Of a DNA stretch of 64,000 nucleotides, positions 21,822-31,416 are shown in pieces (the first letter of the stretch is position 1; each line of letters opens with the position of its first letter). The notes under the pieces were generated by a model. It was given only the letters and a program-made list of their open reading frames with translations, was not told the origin of the DNA and searched no databases. Origin of the DNA: Rutpela maculata (lineage: Eukaryota > Arthropoda > Insecta > Coleoptera > Cerambycidae); NCBI GenBank assembly GCA_936432065.2, contig OW386289.2:87665736-87729735 (forward strand), in the 5' to 3' direction. A program made the position numbers and the translations under genes.

Positions 21822-21883
21822 ACTGCGCATTACATCTTTTTTCTTTACTGGCATAAACAAAAAATAGTGCGAAGCAAGTTAGT

Positions 21884-22465
21884 ATGCTAATGAGATCAGA
21901 ATATGCACGACTGTTGAAAGAACACAAGGAAAATGAGACTTTTAAAAAAATAGTGGAATTATATTGCATAAAGAAAAAAGTTTTGAAAAAACTACAAAAT
22001 TTAAAAAATATGATGGTGCTTGTGGATATTCAAGGATTTAAAATAGAAAACAATAAATTTATTGTTAAGGAGCTAGCAGGATATGATGGAATGAAAACGT
22101 GTCACTATATCTTTAAACCACCTTATCCATTTGAGATGCTTTCACCGGAATTACAAAAGCAAGTTCACTGGTTAATAAAAAATCACCATGGTATTAAATG
22201 GGGTGATGGATTTACACCACTGCACTTATTCAGCAAAATTATTCAAAATTTGACTTCGGGGGTTGATTGTGTTTATGTAAAAGGACATGAAAAGGCAGAC
22301 TACATGAGACAATTTATCGCCCAACCTGTTTTAGAACTAGATGAACAACCAACTTTAAGAAAGTCTACCCCAAAATGTTTTTATCACTCAAATAATAAAT
22401 GCATGTGTGCACTTTCTAATGTCTATTATTTGTATGAAAATTTTTATTTCTGTGTTAATAAATAA
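21884..22465 (+). CDS. 193-aa Cys/His-ended Polinton-associated protein
   Basis: Follows the capsid gene on the same strand. After an N-terminal helical segment rich in Lys and Glu, residues about 44-60 read MMVLVDIQGFKIENNKFIVK and residues about 125-140 read VDCVYVKGHEKADYMRQFI. The spacing of strand-Asp-strand and a later V-x-G-x-E-K segment recalls RNase H-fold nucleases, but the usual second acidic residue after the first Asp is missing. The C-terminus has CFYHSNNKCMCALSNVYYL, a probable zinc site. Function not established. A polyadenylation-type AATAAA overlaps the stop codon (22458..22465). Confidence 0.65.
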   Translation: MLMRSEYARLLKEHKENETFKKIVELYCIKKKVLKKLQNLKNMMVLVDIQGFKIENNKFIVKELAGYDGMKTCHYIFKPPYPFEMLSPELQKQVHWLIKNHHGIKWGDGFTPLHLFSKIIQNLTSGVDCVYVKGHEKADYMRQFIAQPVLELDEQPTLRKSTPKCFYHSNNKCMCALSNVYYLYENFYFCVNK

Positions 22466-22557
22466 TACTAAAATGGATTTTTTGTTTTTTATTTTAATAC
22501 TTGAAGATAATAAAAAATATTACATTGAATACAATTTTTAAATATTATCTAATTAAT

Positions 22558-22893
22558 TCAATTATCCTTGTCTTGAAGATCTACCATGTTTGCAAGATCC
22601 GGCTTCAAATACTGTTTTATTACTTGTAGAAATTGATGTAAACCCAATTTCACCAGCTCCTGGACAAGGCACTTCTCGCATATTCTTTCTTTTAAAAACT
22701 TCTGACAAACTCCGTGACCCACTTCGTATGTCTTCGCTAGTTCGTTACATTCATCTTCGGAGTAAAATCTTCCCATCCCATATACTGCCTCATGTTCTGC
22801 ATCAAACTGAAGATTTGAGAACTTTTGGCTTAAATGTCTGACACCACTTTCCAAATCAGTAATCTCAACTTCCTTAACGTAACACATCCACAT
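22558..22893 (-). CDS. unknown 111-aa Polinton protein
   Basis: Starts at an ATG (22893) with MWMCYVKEVEITDLESGVRH and runs convergently toward the 193-aa gene with 92 bp between. The centre has MGRFYSEDECNELAKTYEVG and a CxxC pair (ICEKCL). The rest is helical. I do not recognise a family. It lies downstream of the polymerase on the same strand, separated by a tandem-repeat tract. Absence of stops over 111 codons in AT-rich DNA and an ATG start support it moderately. Confidence 0.5.
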   Translation of the reverse strand: MWMCYVKEVEITDLESGVRHLSQKFSNLQFDAEHEAVYGMGRFYSEDECNELAKTYEVGHGVCQKFLKERICEKCLVQELVKLGLHQFLQVIKQYLKPDLANMVDLQDKDN

Positions 22894-23045
22894 CTTTCGT
22901 TACTATTTTTTCTTTTTTCGGATATGATGATACGGTCAACTAATCACTTCAATTAATGTTCATGTTTTATAATGAAAGATCATACCTCCCACTTTACTTC
23001 AGATACACGTGAAATACCTCACACCCGTTTCACCACATTTGTGAA

Positions 23046-23390
23046 GTCAGCAGTTCATTCAACTTGCAAAGTTAACAGTTTATTTTACTTACATATCAGA
23101 TATTTTATTCAATTTATGTCAGCAGTTCATTCAACTTGCAAAGTTAGCAGTTTTTTTTTACTTGCACATCAGATATTTTTATTCAACTTATGTCAGCAGT
23201 TTATTGTACTGACAGTATTAGATAGCTGCAAAGTCAGCAGTTCATTCAACTTGCAAAGTTAGCAGTTTATTTTACTTGCACATCAGATATTTTTATTCAA
23301 CTTATGTCAGCAGTTCATTGTACTGACAGTATTAGATAGCTGCAAAGTCAGCAGTTCATTCAACTTGCAAAGACAGCAGCTCATTATTTA
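23046..23390. repeat. internal tandem repeats (72 and about 113 bp units)
   Basis: Four units begin GTCAGCAGTTCATTCAACTT and continue with GCAAAGTTAGCAGTTT and CACATCAGATATTTTTATTC. Two units carry an extra block ACTGACAGTATTAGATAGCT, giving a longer period. A single degenerate unit recurs near 28600..28700. Non-coding; it separates the polymerase gene from the 111-aa gene. Confidence 0.75.
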
Positions 23391-23626
23391 CTCCACATTG
23401 TATGTTGTACAATATGTTCCAAAAATAGGAAATATATGTCATTACTTATCTAATGGGATATGTGTAATAGAATATGAAATATAAAACTAAAATAAATCAT
23501 TTATTTGATTAATTTCAGACATTACCTAAATACAGTTATTTGATATACAAAAATTAGTAATGATATAAAAAATAACAGTTTTTATAAATTGAAATTACAA
23601 ATAATTTTAACATTAAAACAAAAAAC
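23391..23626. other. AT-rich spacer downstream of polymerase
   Basis: Non-coding sequence following the tandem repeats and ending at the polymerase stop. It probably holds the polymerase transcript end; no clear signal was chosen. Confidence 0.4.
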
Positions 23627-24457
23627 TTACAATAAATCTAAGTCAAAGTCGATATCATGATTTTCCTGTTCAATAATCGCATTAGCTAATCTTAAAAGAA
23701 CCGTTAAATTATGTTCAGCTGTATTATGGTCAGTGTTATCGTATAAATTACGAATAGAGTAATGCCCCCATGCTAGAGTTTTTGTGCTGCTAGGTATAAC
23801 ATATCGCTTATCATCTTGTGCGGAAAGCGCAACTTTATTTTTCAACTCGGTATATATTGTATGCAGATGTGAAGAGAATACATACATTTTTCGATATATG
23901 AGACCGCCGTCTTCTACTATTTGTTTATAATCAACCAAATGTAATTGATTCTTTATAACACTTTTTGAAACACCCTTGGCTTTCTTTGTGACGCTATCGT
24001 TTACTTTAACACAGTAAGCTTTTGCCCCGGTACCAAAAAAGCCTTCTATTGGCATACCTGCGTATTCATCCTTCATTTTACCTATGACTGATTGCGTTTT
24101 CGGAATGTTGTGTATATTTGGAATCGAAAAATTTGATGTGTCGAATAATTCTATATTTTTTTGAATATCGTCATAAACATTATTTGTGTAAATTTCTAGA
24201 ATTAAAGAGTCCGTGTCAGTATAACACAGAATAGCTTTGTCATCATATTGCTTCTTTATGAAGTTATAAAAAAAGTTATAAATTATTGTTTTAGAGATAT
24301 CCAAAATGGTGAAGCCTATATAGAGCGGTTTGTCGTAAAATATTTTCAATAAGGACATTTGCACCGCTACCAAATTTTCTGAAAATACTGTACATGATTT
24401 AAAATTGGGTTTTGCAATAAGTCCTTCGGCGCCCACACTACCTATGCATTTCTCCAA
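23627..24457 (-). pseudogene. protein-primed DNA polymerase B, C-terminal part (motif C)
   Basis: About 271 residues continuing the polymerase after a frame break near 24445..24457. GAEGLIAKPNFKSCTVFSEN follows the break. CYTDTDSLILEIY is polymerase motif C with the catalytic Asp pair, and KKAKGVSK is the Lys-rich block that usually follows in this family. The thumb region extends to the stop at 23627. The frame has no natural ATG at its start (the first in-frame near-start is TTG), so it cannot easily be expressed alone. The protein would replicate linear element DNA by protein priming. Confidence 0.88.
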
Positions 24458-26888
24458 TGCGATACTAATTTTACATCAACCCTATTGTCAACATTTTCCA
24501 TTGTCTTCCCAAATACTGAATTTATTAAAAATTTAAAAAGATCTCGTTCAAACGCATTTTTTGAAGAATTTCTAAGTTCAGTATTCAAATCGATGTATGT
24601 TTTTAACCAAGCAGATTGTGAAAATTCTATGATTCTATATATTTTCCTAAGTATTAACCCATGTTCCAAGCACTGTTTCAAATTTCGATAATGGAGAACA
24701 TATTTATGTTTATCATGCAAATTTAGAATTAATTTTGAATTTTTGGAGCCAGGAGGCACAATGTTTTCAGGGCAAAATGGTAAATCATTATGATTATCAT
24801 GCAAATGTTGCGGATATTCTAAATCCACTTCTAGTACATAACCTTTTGGTGAATCATCACCAAAGATAGTACAATCGAAGTTTTCGATTTCATAATCATT
24901 TAACCATCGAAAATCTCCTGTGGGCAAACATTGACTCATTGAAGAACCGTACATATTGGTGGCGTCTAAATATAATATATATGACGTTGGTTCTGATGAA
25001 TTATAATCGGGAATGAATGGATTGTTTGCAATGGCTTTTCTATTGCTGCATTGACTAACACCACCACGTATTCCCTTTCTAAAAAAGTGAAGCATATCAA
25101 TGTCAGTTAGAAGTTCCAGCTCAATGCGAGTCTTTCGTAACATGGCATCCCAACTCAAGGATGGTGCAGTTAAATATTGTGCAGGATCTAATTTATATGT
25201 CTGAAGACATATCTGTCGAAAATTTTCAAAAATATCAGCAAGAAGCAATACATCTGATATTAAATAAATGTCTGAATATTCACCAAGAGTTCGACAATTA
25301 AATGTATGCCACACATCACAAGCCCGATCATAATCTTCCTGAGAAATTGAGTCACCACTCAAGATATTAAAAAACTCATCCTGTGATGGTAATTTGCCCT
25401 CATCCAATTTTTTCAGCGAATCTACGTAGGAATACGGAAAGACACCTTTACGTCTTAATAAATTGAATTGTTTGTCATCGGTATAAAATTTTCTTACTTC
25501 GAGACATTGATGTGTTTCTAGCGTTTGACTTAGTTTATCCAAAGATGCAGGTAAAAAGCGAAAAGAATCGACAAATCTTAATTTTATGAAAATTTTCTTC
25601 GGTTTTTTGTCATTAGATTTATCTACAAGAATTTGTTTGGAAAACGTAATATATTTTTCTTTATTCTGTGCAAGAACTTGAATACTTTCTCGTTTCAAAG
25701 CTAATTTTTTAATAAATAAATGAGAATCGTAATTAGTTAAGTTATGAAAGAATACTGGTATAAATTTAGGTATTTTAAAGTTTAAATTACAATGAGAATG
25801 AGCAGCTCCTCTGAAATTACCGGTAACGTGGCAATGATCGCGGACCCTTTCATCACCATTCTCAAAAGGTTTATCGCAGATATGACAAATTTGACTCTTA
25901 TTGAAAATATCTTGTTGATTCTCTGATAATGGTTTCATTTCAACTATATTTTTTAAGTGATTTTGATATAATTGTAAGACAAGTTCATCTAATCTTTTCA
26001 CAAATACTTCCACAGCATCAACACCTCGATAATATTCAAGTTTGGAAAGATTATCATCAAAACTACACTTTAAGTAGATGCAAAATGAATACGGCTCATG
26101 TTGGTACGTTTTAACGGAGAAGGATTTACTATCAGATGGTTCATTGTAATGAATTGGCTTTAATAAACTTTCAAAATCTGCATATACAACGAAAGGAACC
26201 GGTAATTGTTTCTCAAAATTAACAAATTTCAGAATATTTCCTGCAATTAATTCCCCACATTTATTGATTTGTGGATCTGTATCGGGTAAAATGGTACATA
26301 AATGATTACAGTCATTTCTTTCATGAGCATACAATTTCTCAGGAGAATTAAAAAATAGTAGGCAACCGTCACAAATATAATTTCGACCGTGATGTTTAGA
26401 TCTTTGGCTAGAGACTAATCGTGATAAGTCTTTAATAAGGGTGTAATGAGTATTACCTTCAACATCAGCAATGAGTAATAAGTTTACATGTGTATTTTGT
26501 TTTTTATTTGTGAAATGTAAGGGGCCTACAATCTCACTGACCATTTTACCATCTTTATATTGATTATTTACCCCGAATACGTTTATAGAGATATTATTTA
26601 AAATTTCAAATTTATGAATATCATTTAATTTAACAGGAAAATCGATACCTTCAAAATTTAGCAATGTTCCGTAATGAGGATAGGATGATACTTCATGCGG
26701 AGGCCCATTGGCTGGAAAAATCGCAGCATTGACGGCATAAGCAAAACACTTGTCATCATTATTTTGAATATTTAAAACAGCTCTCTTATTTTCAATAAAT
26801 TTAGGTAACCTAATGTATGATGATGCGAATAATGGGTTGTATTTGTTGAGATTGACTTCAAGAAAACTAACGTGCTTCAGAGCCCATC
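24442..26888 (-). pseudogene. protein-primed DNA polymerase B, exonuclease and palm part
   Basis: The main exon. Proofreading motifs: Exo I YADFES (about residue 245 of the open frame), Exo II TNYDSHLF and Exo III YSDIYLISDVLLLAD. Between Exo I and II sits a Cys/His cluster (CHICDKPF ... RDHCHVTGNFRGAAHSHCN) like the HNH/endonuclease VII-type zinc site embedded in Polinton polymerases. Palm motif A is YLDATNMYGSSM and motif B is LINSVFGKTMEN. The frame ends prematurely at 24442, just after motif B, while the catalytic motif C lies in another frame. The 5' edge (26888) is a splice acceptor. Confidence 0.92.
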
Positions 26889-26964
26889 CTAAAAAATAAT
26901 TAATAGTCATGTAAAAAAATTAAGCTGCAGAAATCATACGATAAAATAAATTTGTTACACATAC
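26889..26964 (-). other. spliceosomal intron in the polymerase gene (76 bp)
   Basis: On the minus strand it begins GTATGTGTAAC and ends in a T-rich tract plus TTTTTTAG. Removing it keeps the frame between the exon ending at 26965 (last full codons give ERDS) and the exon starting at 26888 (WALKHVSFLE). That junction falls inside a block normally continuous in Polinton polymerases, which supports real splicing and nuclear transcription. Confidence 0.75.
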
Positions 26965-27370
26965 CTGAGTCTCGCTCTTGAAAGGTTGATGCTTTCTCAA
27001 TGATCTCTTCTTTGAACTCATTATACAGATTTAATACATTCAATGAGTGCGTCACAACTTTATTTTTAGTATTGAATGACTTTATATCTGACATTTCTTT
27101 CTCCTCAATAACGTATAGCCCAAATAATTCCATATTAATTTTTAAGCTGAAGAATGTTTTAATATATGTCTCAATCACTGAGATAACTTTCATTTTTACT
27201 TCTTCCAAAAACTGGGTGATATCTGTGCAGTGATTCTTTGTGGAAAAACGGTAGCTCGAAATTCGGTTCTTGAATGCGCTCTGAAGTTTTTCTACCCCAT
27301 CTTCCACAATATTGATCACTTTCTTGTGAGATGAACTTTTTAAATGTCCCATTAATTTATTTTTAGGCAT
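26965..27370 (-). pseudogene. polymerase B N-terminal region, second segment
   Basis: Contains GHLKSSSHKK, the second half of a zinc finger. It also has AFKNRISSYRF, INMELFGLYVIEE, IKSFNTKNKVVT and STFQERDSG, a run of blocks characteristic of the N-terminal extension of insect Polinton polymerases. It joins to the main exon by the 76-bp intron. The zinc-finger cysteines just upstream (CPQCYEK, about 27390..27371) are in this frame, but the frame closes at a TAA further upstream, so it is disconnected from the first segment by a frame break. Confidence 0.85.
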
Positions 27371-27374
27371 TTTT

Positions 27375-27662
27375 TCATAACATTGTGGGCAATTTAATAA
27401 CCTCCTGAGCTTTTATATGACCACCATCGGAGATGCGTAGATTTTCAAATTCCTTATTACATTTTTTAGCATGATACTGCACACCAGATGGGCCAGGAAG
27501 ATTTTGGGATTCCTTATTGTATTTTTTAGCCGGTGAATTGTTTAGTTTGATTCTTTTAGGGGCACTATGTGCCCTTATTTCTCTGTAGGGACAGCTTTCC
27601 CGACGATGACGTGACAAACTACTTTTTGATGAAAATTGTTTTCCACACTGAGGACACAGCAT
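27375..27662 (-). pseudogene. polymerase B N-terminal zinc-finger segment
   Basis: Begins MLCPQCGKQFSSKSSLSRHR, a C2H2-type finger with Cys replacing the last His, at the very N-terminus. A low-complexity linker follows (KKYNKESQNLPGPSGVQYHA). The frame stops at 27375 while the next finger continues in another frame, so a frame break lies around 27385..27430. A TATA-like ATATATAG is about 30 bp upstream (27683..27692). It could also be a separate small gene, but continuity of the finger pair argues otherwise. Confidence 0.7.
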
Positions 27663-29137
27663 TGTAGATTATAGTTTTACAAGGAACTATATATTTGATA
27701 TCAAATAACTGTATTTAAGAAATGTCTGATATTAATGAGTGAATCCATTACACATGTTTCTTTATATATCCCCCCCCCCCCCCCACCACCACCACTTAAT
27801 TAATATAGTAATTTGAACTGAGGGGGGAAAACATGCTTTTATGGTAAAATTATTGTGTTGGTAATTTGAGTCTCCATAAATACTTTCAAGGTTTACAAAA
27901 AATTACTCAAAATTAATCAGCTAAAAATGTTTCTAGGGGATTGATAACAGTTTTGACATTATTCAAAATTGTTTCGAAATCAAAAATGTTTTCTGTAAAA
28001 TAAAACGACTAAGCAAGCTTAATAATATTAATATTATTATTTAATATTAATACCTTAAATATCTTTCGAAAATCAATCTTAAAACCAAAAATGATCAATG
28101 AGATAGGATAGCAGTAGAATTAAATTTAAGTAGTGGAAAAATATTTTCAACTCCTAATATTGGTTTACAGATTTTGTACAGCAATATGACAGTTATAAAT
28201 TAACAATTTCATCAACTAATAATGTGTCATATTTCTTTGTTTGGATAATTTCTTGAAAATTGCAGGGAGACAGTCTTCACACAAGTATGTTTTTGTGTAT
28301 TCAATGTTTATATGATTATAGAGCTGGTCAAAAAATAGTTAAATCTGAAATATGCAGTCCTCGAATTTTATTTGTTTATTTGTTTATATAAAAAATATTT
28401 AAAGAGAACCCTCTGCATTCTCATATTTTGCTGTGCAATCATCCTTTTCCCTACAAAAACTTGAATATTTAGTAATAATAAACCCATGTAATAATATCTT
28501 TTTAATTATTTAATGTTATAATTTGAACATTTTGTTAAATCACATATCAATAGACTTGCAATGTAATATAATACCGGAAAATATTCAATCACACCATAGG
28601 TGACTAACCTTGCCAACTTGCAATAATCAGTGATTTATGTATGTCATTAATTTAATGCAGTTTATTCAACTTGCATACATTGCAGTTCATTTCACGCACA
28701 CTTACTGTTTACCTATCTCCCTACCTACAATTTGTTTGGGGTGGAACTTTATTTAAAGTAAAATTCAGCTGTGAATTTTAACAGTTCATTCTGTACTTTT
28801 GATTTTATTGTATTCCGCCGTGTTTTTTTTAATTTTTATTGTTTTTTATTTTGTTTCAATATTTTTTCAATCCTTGTTTTCTAATTTATTTTGTTTAAGT
28901 AAGTTCGAGTAGTAATATTTTTAAGTGTTAGTTAGTTTATTATATTTGCGTCATTTTTCTGTTTTTTTATTTTTTTTAATTTTTGCTTTTTAATTAGTTT
29001 GTTCGTAAGTTATTTTTAAGTGTTAATTTATTATTTTAAGTGTTAGTTTTTTTTAAATAGACTTAAATTTAATTCGCCGCGTTTTCGTGCTCCGCGCTTC
29101 ACGTTTATATTTCTGCTTGTTTCCTGCTGAAAATAAG
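27663..29137. other. 1.5-kb AT-rich intergenic tract with poly-C run
   Basis: Lies between the divergently transcribed polymerase and the GC-rich cargo gene. It contains a 14-base C run followed by CCACCACCACCA (about 27771..27797), AT-rich simple sequence (28015..28060) and one degenerate copy of the internal tandem repeat near 28600..28700. T-rich AGTGTTAGTT-like direct repeats appear at 28920..29060. No credible frame. Presumably the promoter region for both flanking genes. Confidence 0.5.
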
Positions 29138-29828
29138 ATGTCTGCTGGAGATGTGTTCTACCCAAGAGGCCTAGGGGGCCAAGAAGACGATCAGTTTTCC
29201 GACTGCTCCTTTGAGGAGGAGATGGCTCAGTTAATGAACCGGGAGCGGTCGGCTAGAAGCATCGGATCCGGCATCGAGATTCTGGCCGGATCTTTCACGG
29301 ACCTCAGGCCTATTGGGGCGCCATCGAGACCACAACAGCCAGGTACTGATTCTTCGGTATTGAATAATTGGATATCTAACTTTCTTTTTCCTTATAGTTT
29401 TGCCAAAATCAGATGTGGGGAGGAGCGCAGCGGTGTCGTCCTTCGGAGAGGAACTGACTGGGACCACGACAGATGATAGATCTCCGAGGACGGTGCAGCG
29501 AGAGGCTGAGGGAGAGGCTCTTCTCCAATTTGAAATGGACGGGTGGCTGGACCTTGTGCGGTGCGACGTCGCGAAGCAGGAGGCGGCAGTGAACAATGAA
29601 AGAGAAAAATTTAAACGTGAAGTGCGGGAGTGCATGGTGAAAAGGGCGAATAAGTACTCTCACAAACTGAAACTATCAAAATCAAAAATGCTCCAGCATC
29701 TGCACCGACTTCGCCACCGGCAGCAACTTATTGCTGAAGAAGCCGATACGGTAGAGGCGAAAGTCGGTGTAGTTGACGTGGGGCTCAAAAAGTGCCACGC
29801 CTTTATGGCCAATATGCCATTTGATTGA
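29138..29828 (+). CDS. spliced GC-rich cargo gene of unknown function (211 aa)
   Basis: Two exons, 29138..29342 and 29398..29828, are joined across a 55-bp intron (GTACTGATTC ... TTTTTCCTTATAG) that keeps the frame exactly. The predicted protein starts MSAGDVFYPRGLGGQEDDQF, has an acidic N-terminal third and ends MANMPFD. A long charged helical segment (EKFKREVRECMVKRANKYSH ... VEAKVGVVDVG) probably forms a coiled coil. Codon use is markedly more GC-rich than every other gene in the element, suggesting capture from another genome or a host gene. An AATAAA lies near 29937. No homologue recognised. Confidence 0.7.
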
Positions 29829-30257
29829 ACTGTAGTATAGTGTAGGTTAGTGATTAGTTTAGTTTAGTTTTATTTAATTTTTAGTCTGTTGTAAATTTAA
29901 GGTGTTTTTTTTTGTAGTTTCAAAAATATGTTTTTTTAATAAATTTTTTTAAGTTATATTTTCTTTTATTATTTTATGTAGTATTCGTGAATTATATATA
30001 CAATTTGCGGGGGGTTAATTTGTGAAATGTTGGTAGAATGAAGTTGAAGAAATCAATTATTCTTCAAATTTGAAAAAATCACTGCTTGAAGTATACTATA
30101 GAACTGAATGATGAGGAAAAGTGGATAATTTGAAAAATATTGAAACAAATTATTTATTATTAAGGCATTTATTATAAATTACACTCTAAGTTACATTCAT
30201 AAATATACAGATGCTTATTGCATACATACATAAATTATGTTATAAAATATCAACAGA
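29829..30257. other. non-coding spacer
   Basis: T-rich 3' region of the GC-rich gene, with AATAAA near 29937, then AT-rich sequence up to the convergent zinc-knuckle ORF. No further gene seen. Confidence 0.45.
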
Positions 30258-30389
30258 TTAGGCAGCGTGTGCCCTTCTATCACTTAGATCACAATTGCTA
30301 CAAACAGTATATATTTTATTATCCATGGGTGCATTATATTCTTCTAAAACACTTTTACATCTGAGACAAATCCATGTACAAACAGGCAT
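30258..30389 (-). CDS. 43-aa double zinc-knuckle mini-protein
   Basis: A short frame from ATG at 30389: MPVCTWICLRCKSVLEEYNA, then a second knuckle VCSNCDLSDRR. Two CxxC pairs (C8/C11 and C30/C33) about 19 residues apart fit a zinc ribbon or rubredoxin-like knuckle; an extra Cys is at position 4. It lies downstream of the BIR gene on the same strand. Four correctly spaced cysteines in so short a frame are unlikely by chance, but expression is unproven. Possibly a separate regulator, or the detached 3' part of the BIR gene. Confidence 0.5.
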   Translation of the reverse strand: MPVCTWICLRCKSVLEEYNAPMDNKIYTVCSNCDLSDRRAHAA

Positions 30390-30509
30390 AATATCCAATA
30401 TATTGGTACATACGTATATATTGTATTTTATAAATGTATGTTAAGTATCATAAACATATAGATACTTATTACATGCAAGCTTATGGTCACAAGCCACGTG
30501 AAACCTCTT

Positions 30510-30875
30510 CTAAAACCAATCATATGATTTTTTTGTTATACATGTGTGCTCCTTTATATTTCGCAGCAATAGGCTTCTCATTAATTTTGCATAAGAACAA
30601 TCTGCTGAATATTTCAAGTGTTCATTTATAGGTATGTCACACGCCTCCCATCTATAAATCTCGACTCCACAACAAAAACAGCTGACTACATCATGGCAGC
30701 CACTGTAATAAAATCCTGCTAGAGCAAGTTCTGATGGTTCCACAGTACCATTCCATTTTTCAAATGATAATAAACGTTCATCGAAAGACTTATATATTAC
30801 TGGATTATTTGATACAATTGAAAAATCTATCATGCAATTATTTTTATTGTAAAATTTGGATGCCATTTTCTGCAT
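30510..30875 (-). CDS. single-BIR inhibitor-of-apoptosis-like protein
   Basis: 121 aa with one BIR domain (about residues 28-100). The pattern is RLLSFEKWNG, then LALAGFYYSGCHDVVSCFCC, then WEACDIPINEHLKYSADC. The zinc site matches CX2CX16HX6C exactly and the GFYYSG turn is present. There is no RING domain; the C-terminus is short and ends YDWF. BIR proteins bind caspases or IAP-binding motifs, or act in cell division (survivin type). In a virus-like element an anti-apoptotic role is the natural hypothesis, as in baculovirus IAPs. ATGs at 30875 and 30866 are both possible starts. It lies between virion protease and cargo genes. Confidence 0.85.
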   Translation of the reverse strand: MQKMASKFYNKNNCMIDFSIVSNNPVIYKSFDERLLSFEKWNGTVEPSELALAGFYYSGCHDVVSCFCCGVEIYRWEACDIPINEHLKYSADCSYAKLMRSLLLRNIKEHTCITKKSYDWF

Positions 30876-31045
30876 GATATCAAAAGAATTGTAAATTTGT
30901 TATATCACAATTAATTTAGGGATCCTCACCGCTCACCGCTCACTGAGAAATGCATGGTAGGTGGCTATTCTACTCTTTTTCCCCTATGAATTAATGATCT
31001 ACGATGAGATCAGGTGGAGATCACCTCCCACCATCAAACAATCTG
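30876..31045. other. short intergenic region with local GC patch
   Basis: Contains the tandem CACCGCTCACCGCTCACTGA near 30929 and a near-palindromic GATCTACG/ATGAGATCAGGTGGAGATCA section (30992..31022). Probable BIR promoter or protease transcript end. Confidence 0.35.
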
Positions 31046-31381
31046 CTATTTATATTGATTATACAAAAAAAATAAACATAAATGTCCACAGATATATGAA
31101 TTATAATTTTGCACAGAGTCATAATTATATCTGATTGTATTCAAGCTGCCGTCACTTAAAAAATATTTTATTAATTCTTCTGGAGGTCTTAAATTTCCAT
31201 AACTGTCAAAATAAATTATTTCTTTGTTTTTCTTGGCGTACGCTACCCAGTGAGTGCCCTCTCCATCATTCGTATCTAGATTTATTATACCAGTTTCATT
31301 CTTCTTTATTTTTTTGGGAAGCGTATCTCTCATAAATATATCGCGAAAATGAGGAATTTTAAGCATTTTCGAATATTTCAT
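31046..31381 (-). CDS. adenovirus-type cysteine protease (maturation protease)
   Basis: 111 aa from the first ATG. Catalytic His lies in EGTHWVAYAK, followed by YFDSYGN (Asp), the Gln of SVQNYNSYICGHLCL and its Cys in ICGHLC. This is the His-Asp-Gln-Cys order of the adenain (C5) family, which cleaves capsid precursors in virions. The conserved N-terminal block KIPHFRDIFMRDTLPKK is present. The same frame remains open upstream of the ATG through LTNLDL to a point inside the end of the phospholipase-like gene, so the natural protein may start by frameshifting from that gene rather than at this ATG. Confidence 0.92.
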   Translation of the reverse strand: MKYSKMLKIPHFRDIFMRDTLPKKIKKNETGIINLDTNDGEGTHWVAYAKKNKEIIYFDSYGNLRPPEELIKYFLSDGSLNTIRYNYDSVQNYNSYICGHLCLFFLYNQYK

Positions 31382-31416
31382 TAGATCTAAATTAGTGAGT
31401 GGTCGGTGAGGCAGCT

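Noticed and set aside
22972..23262. 96-codon frame across the internal tandem repeats
   Set aside because: Repeat translation; starts outside any conserved context.
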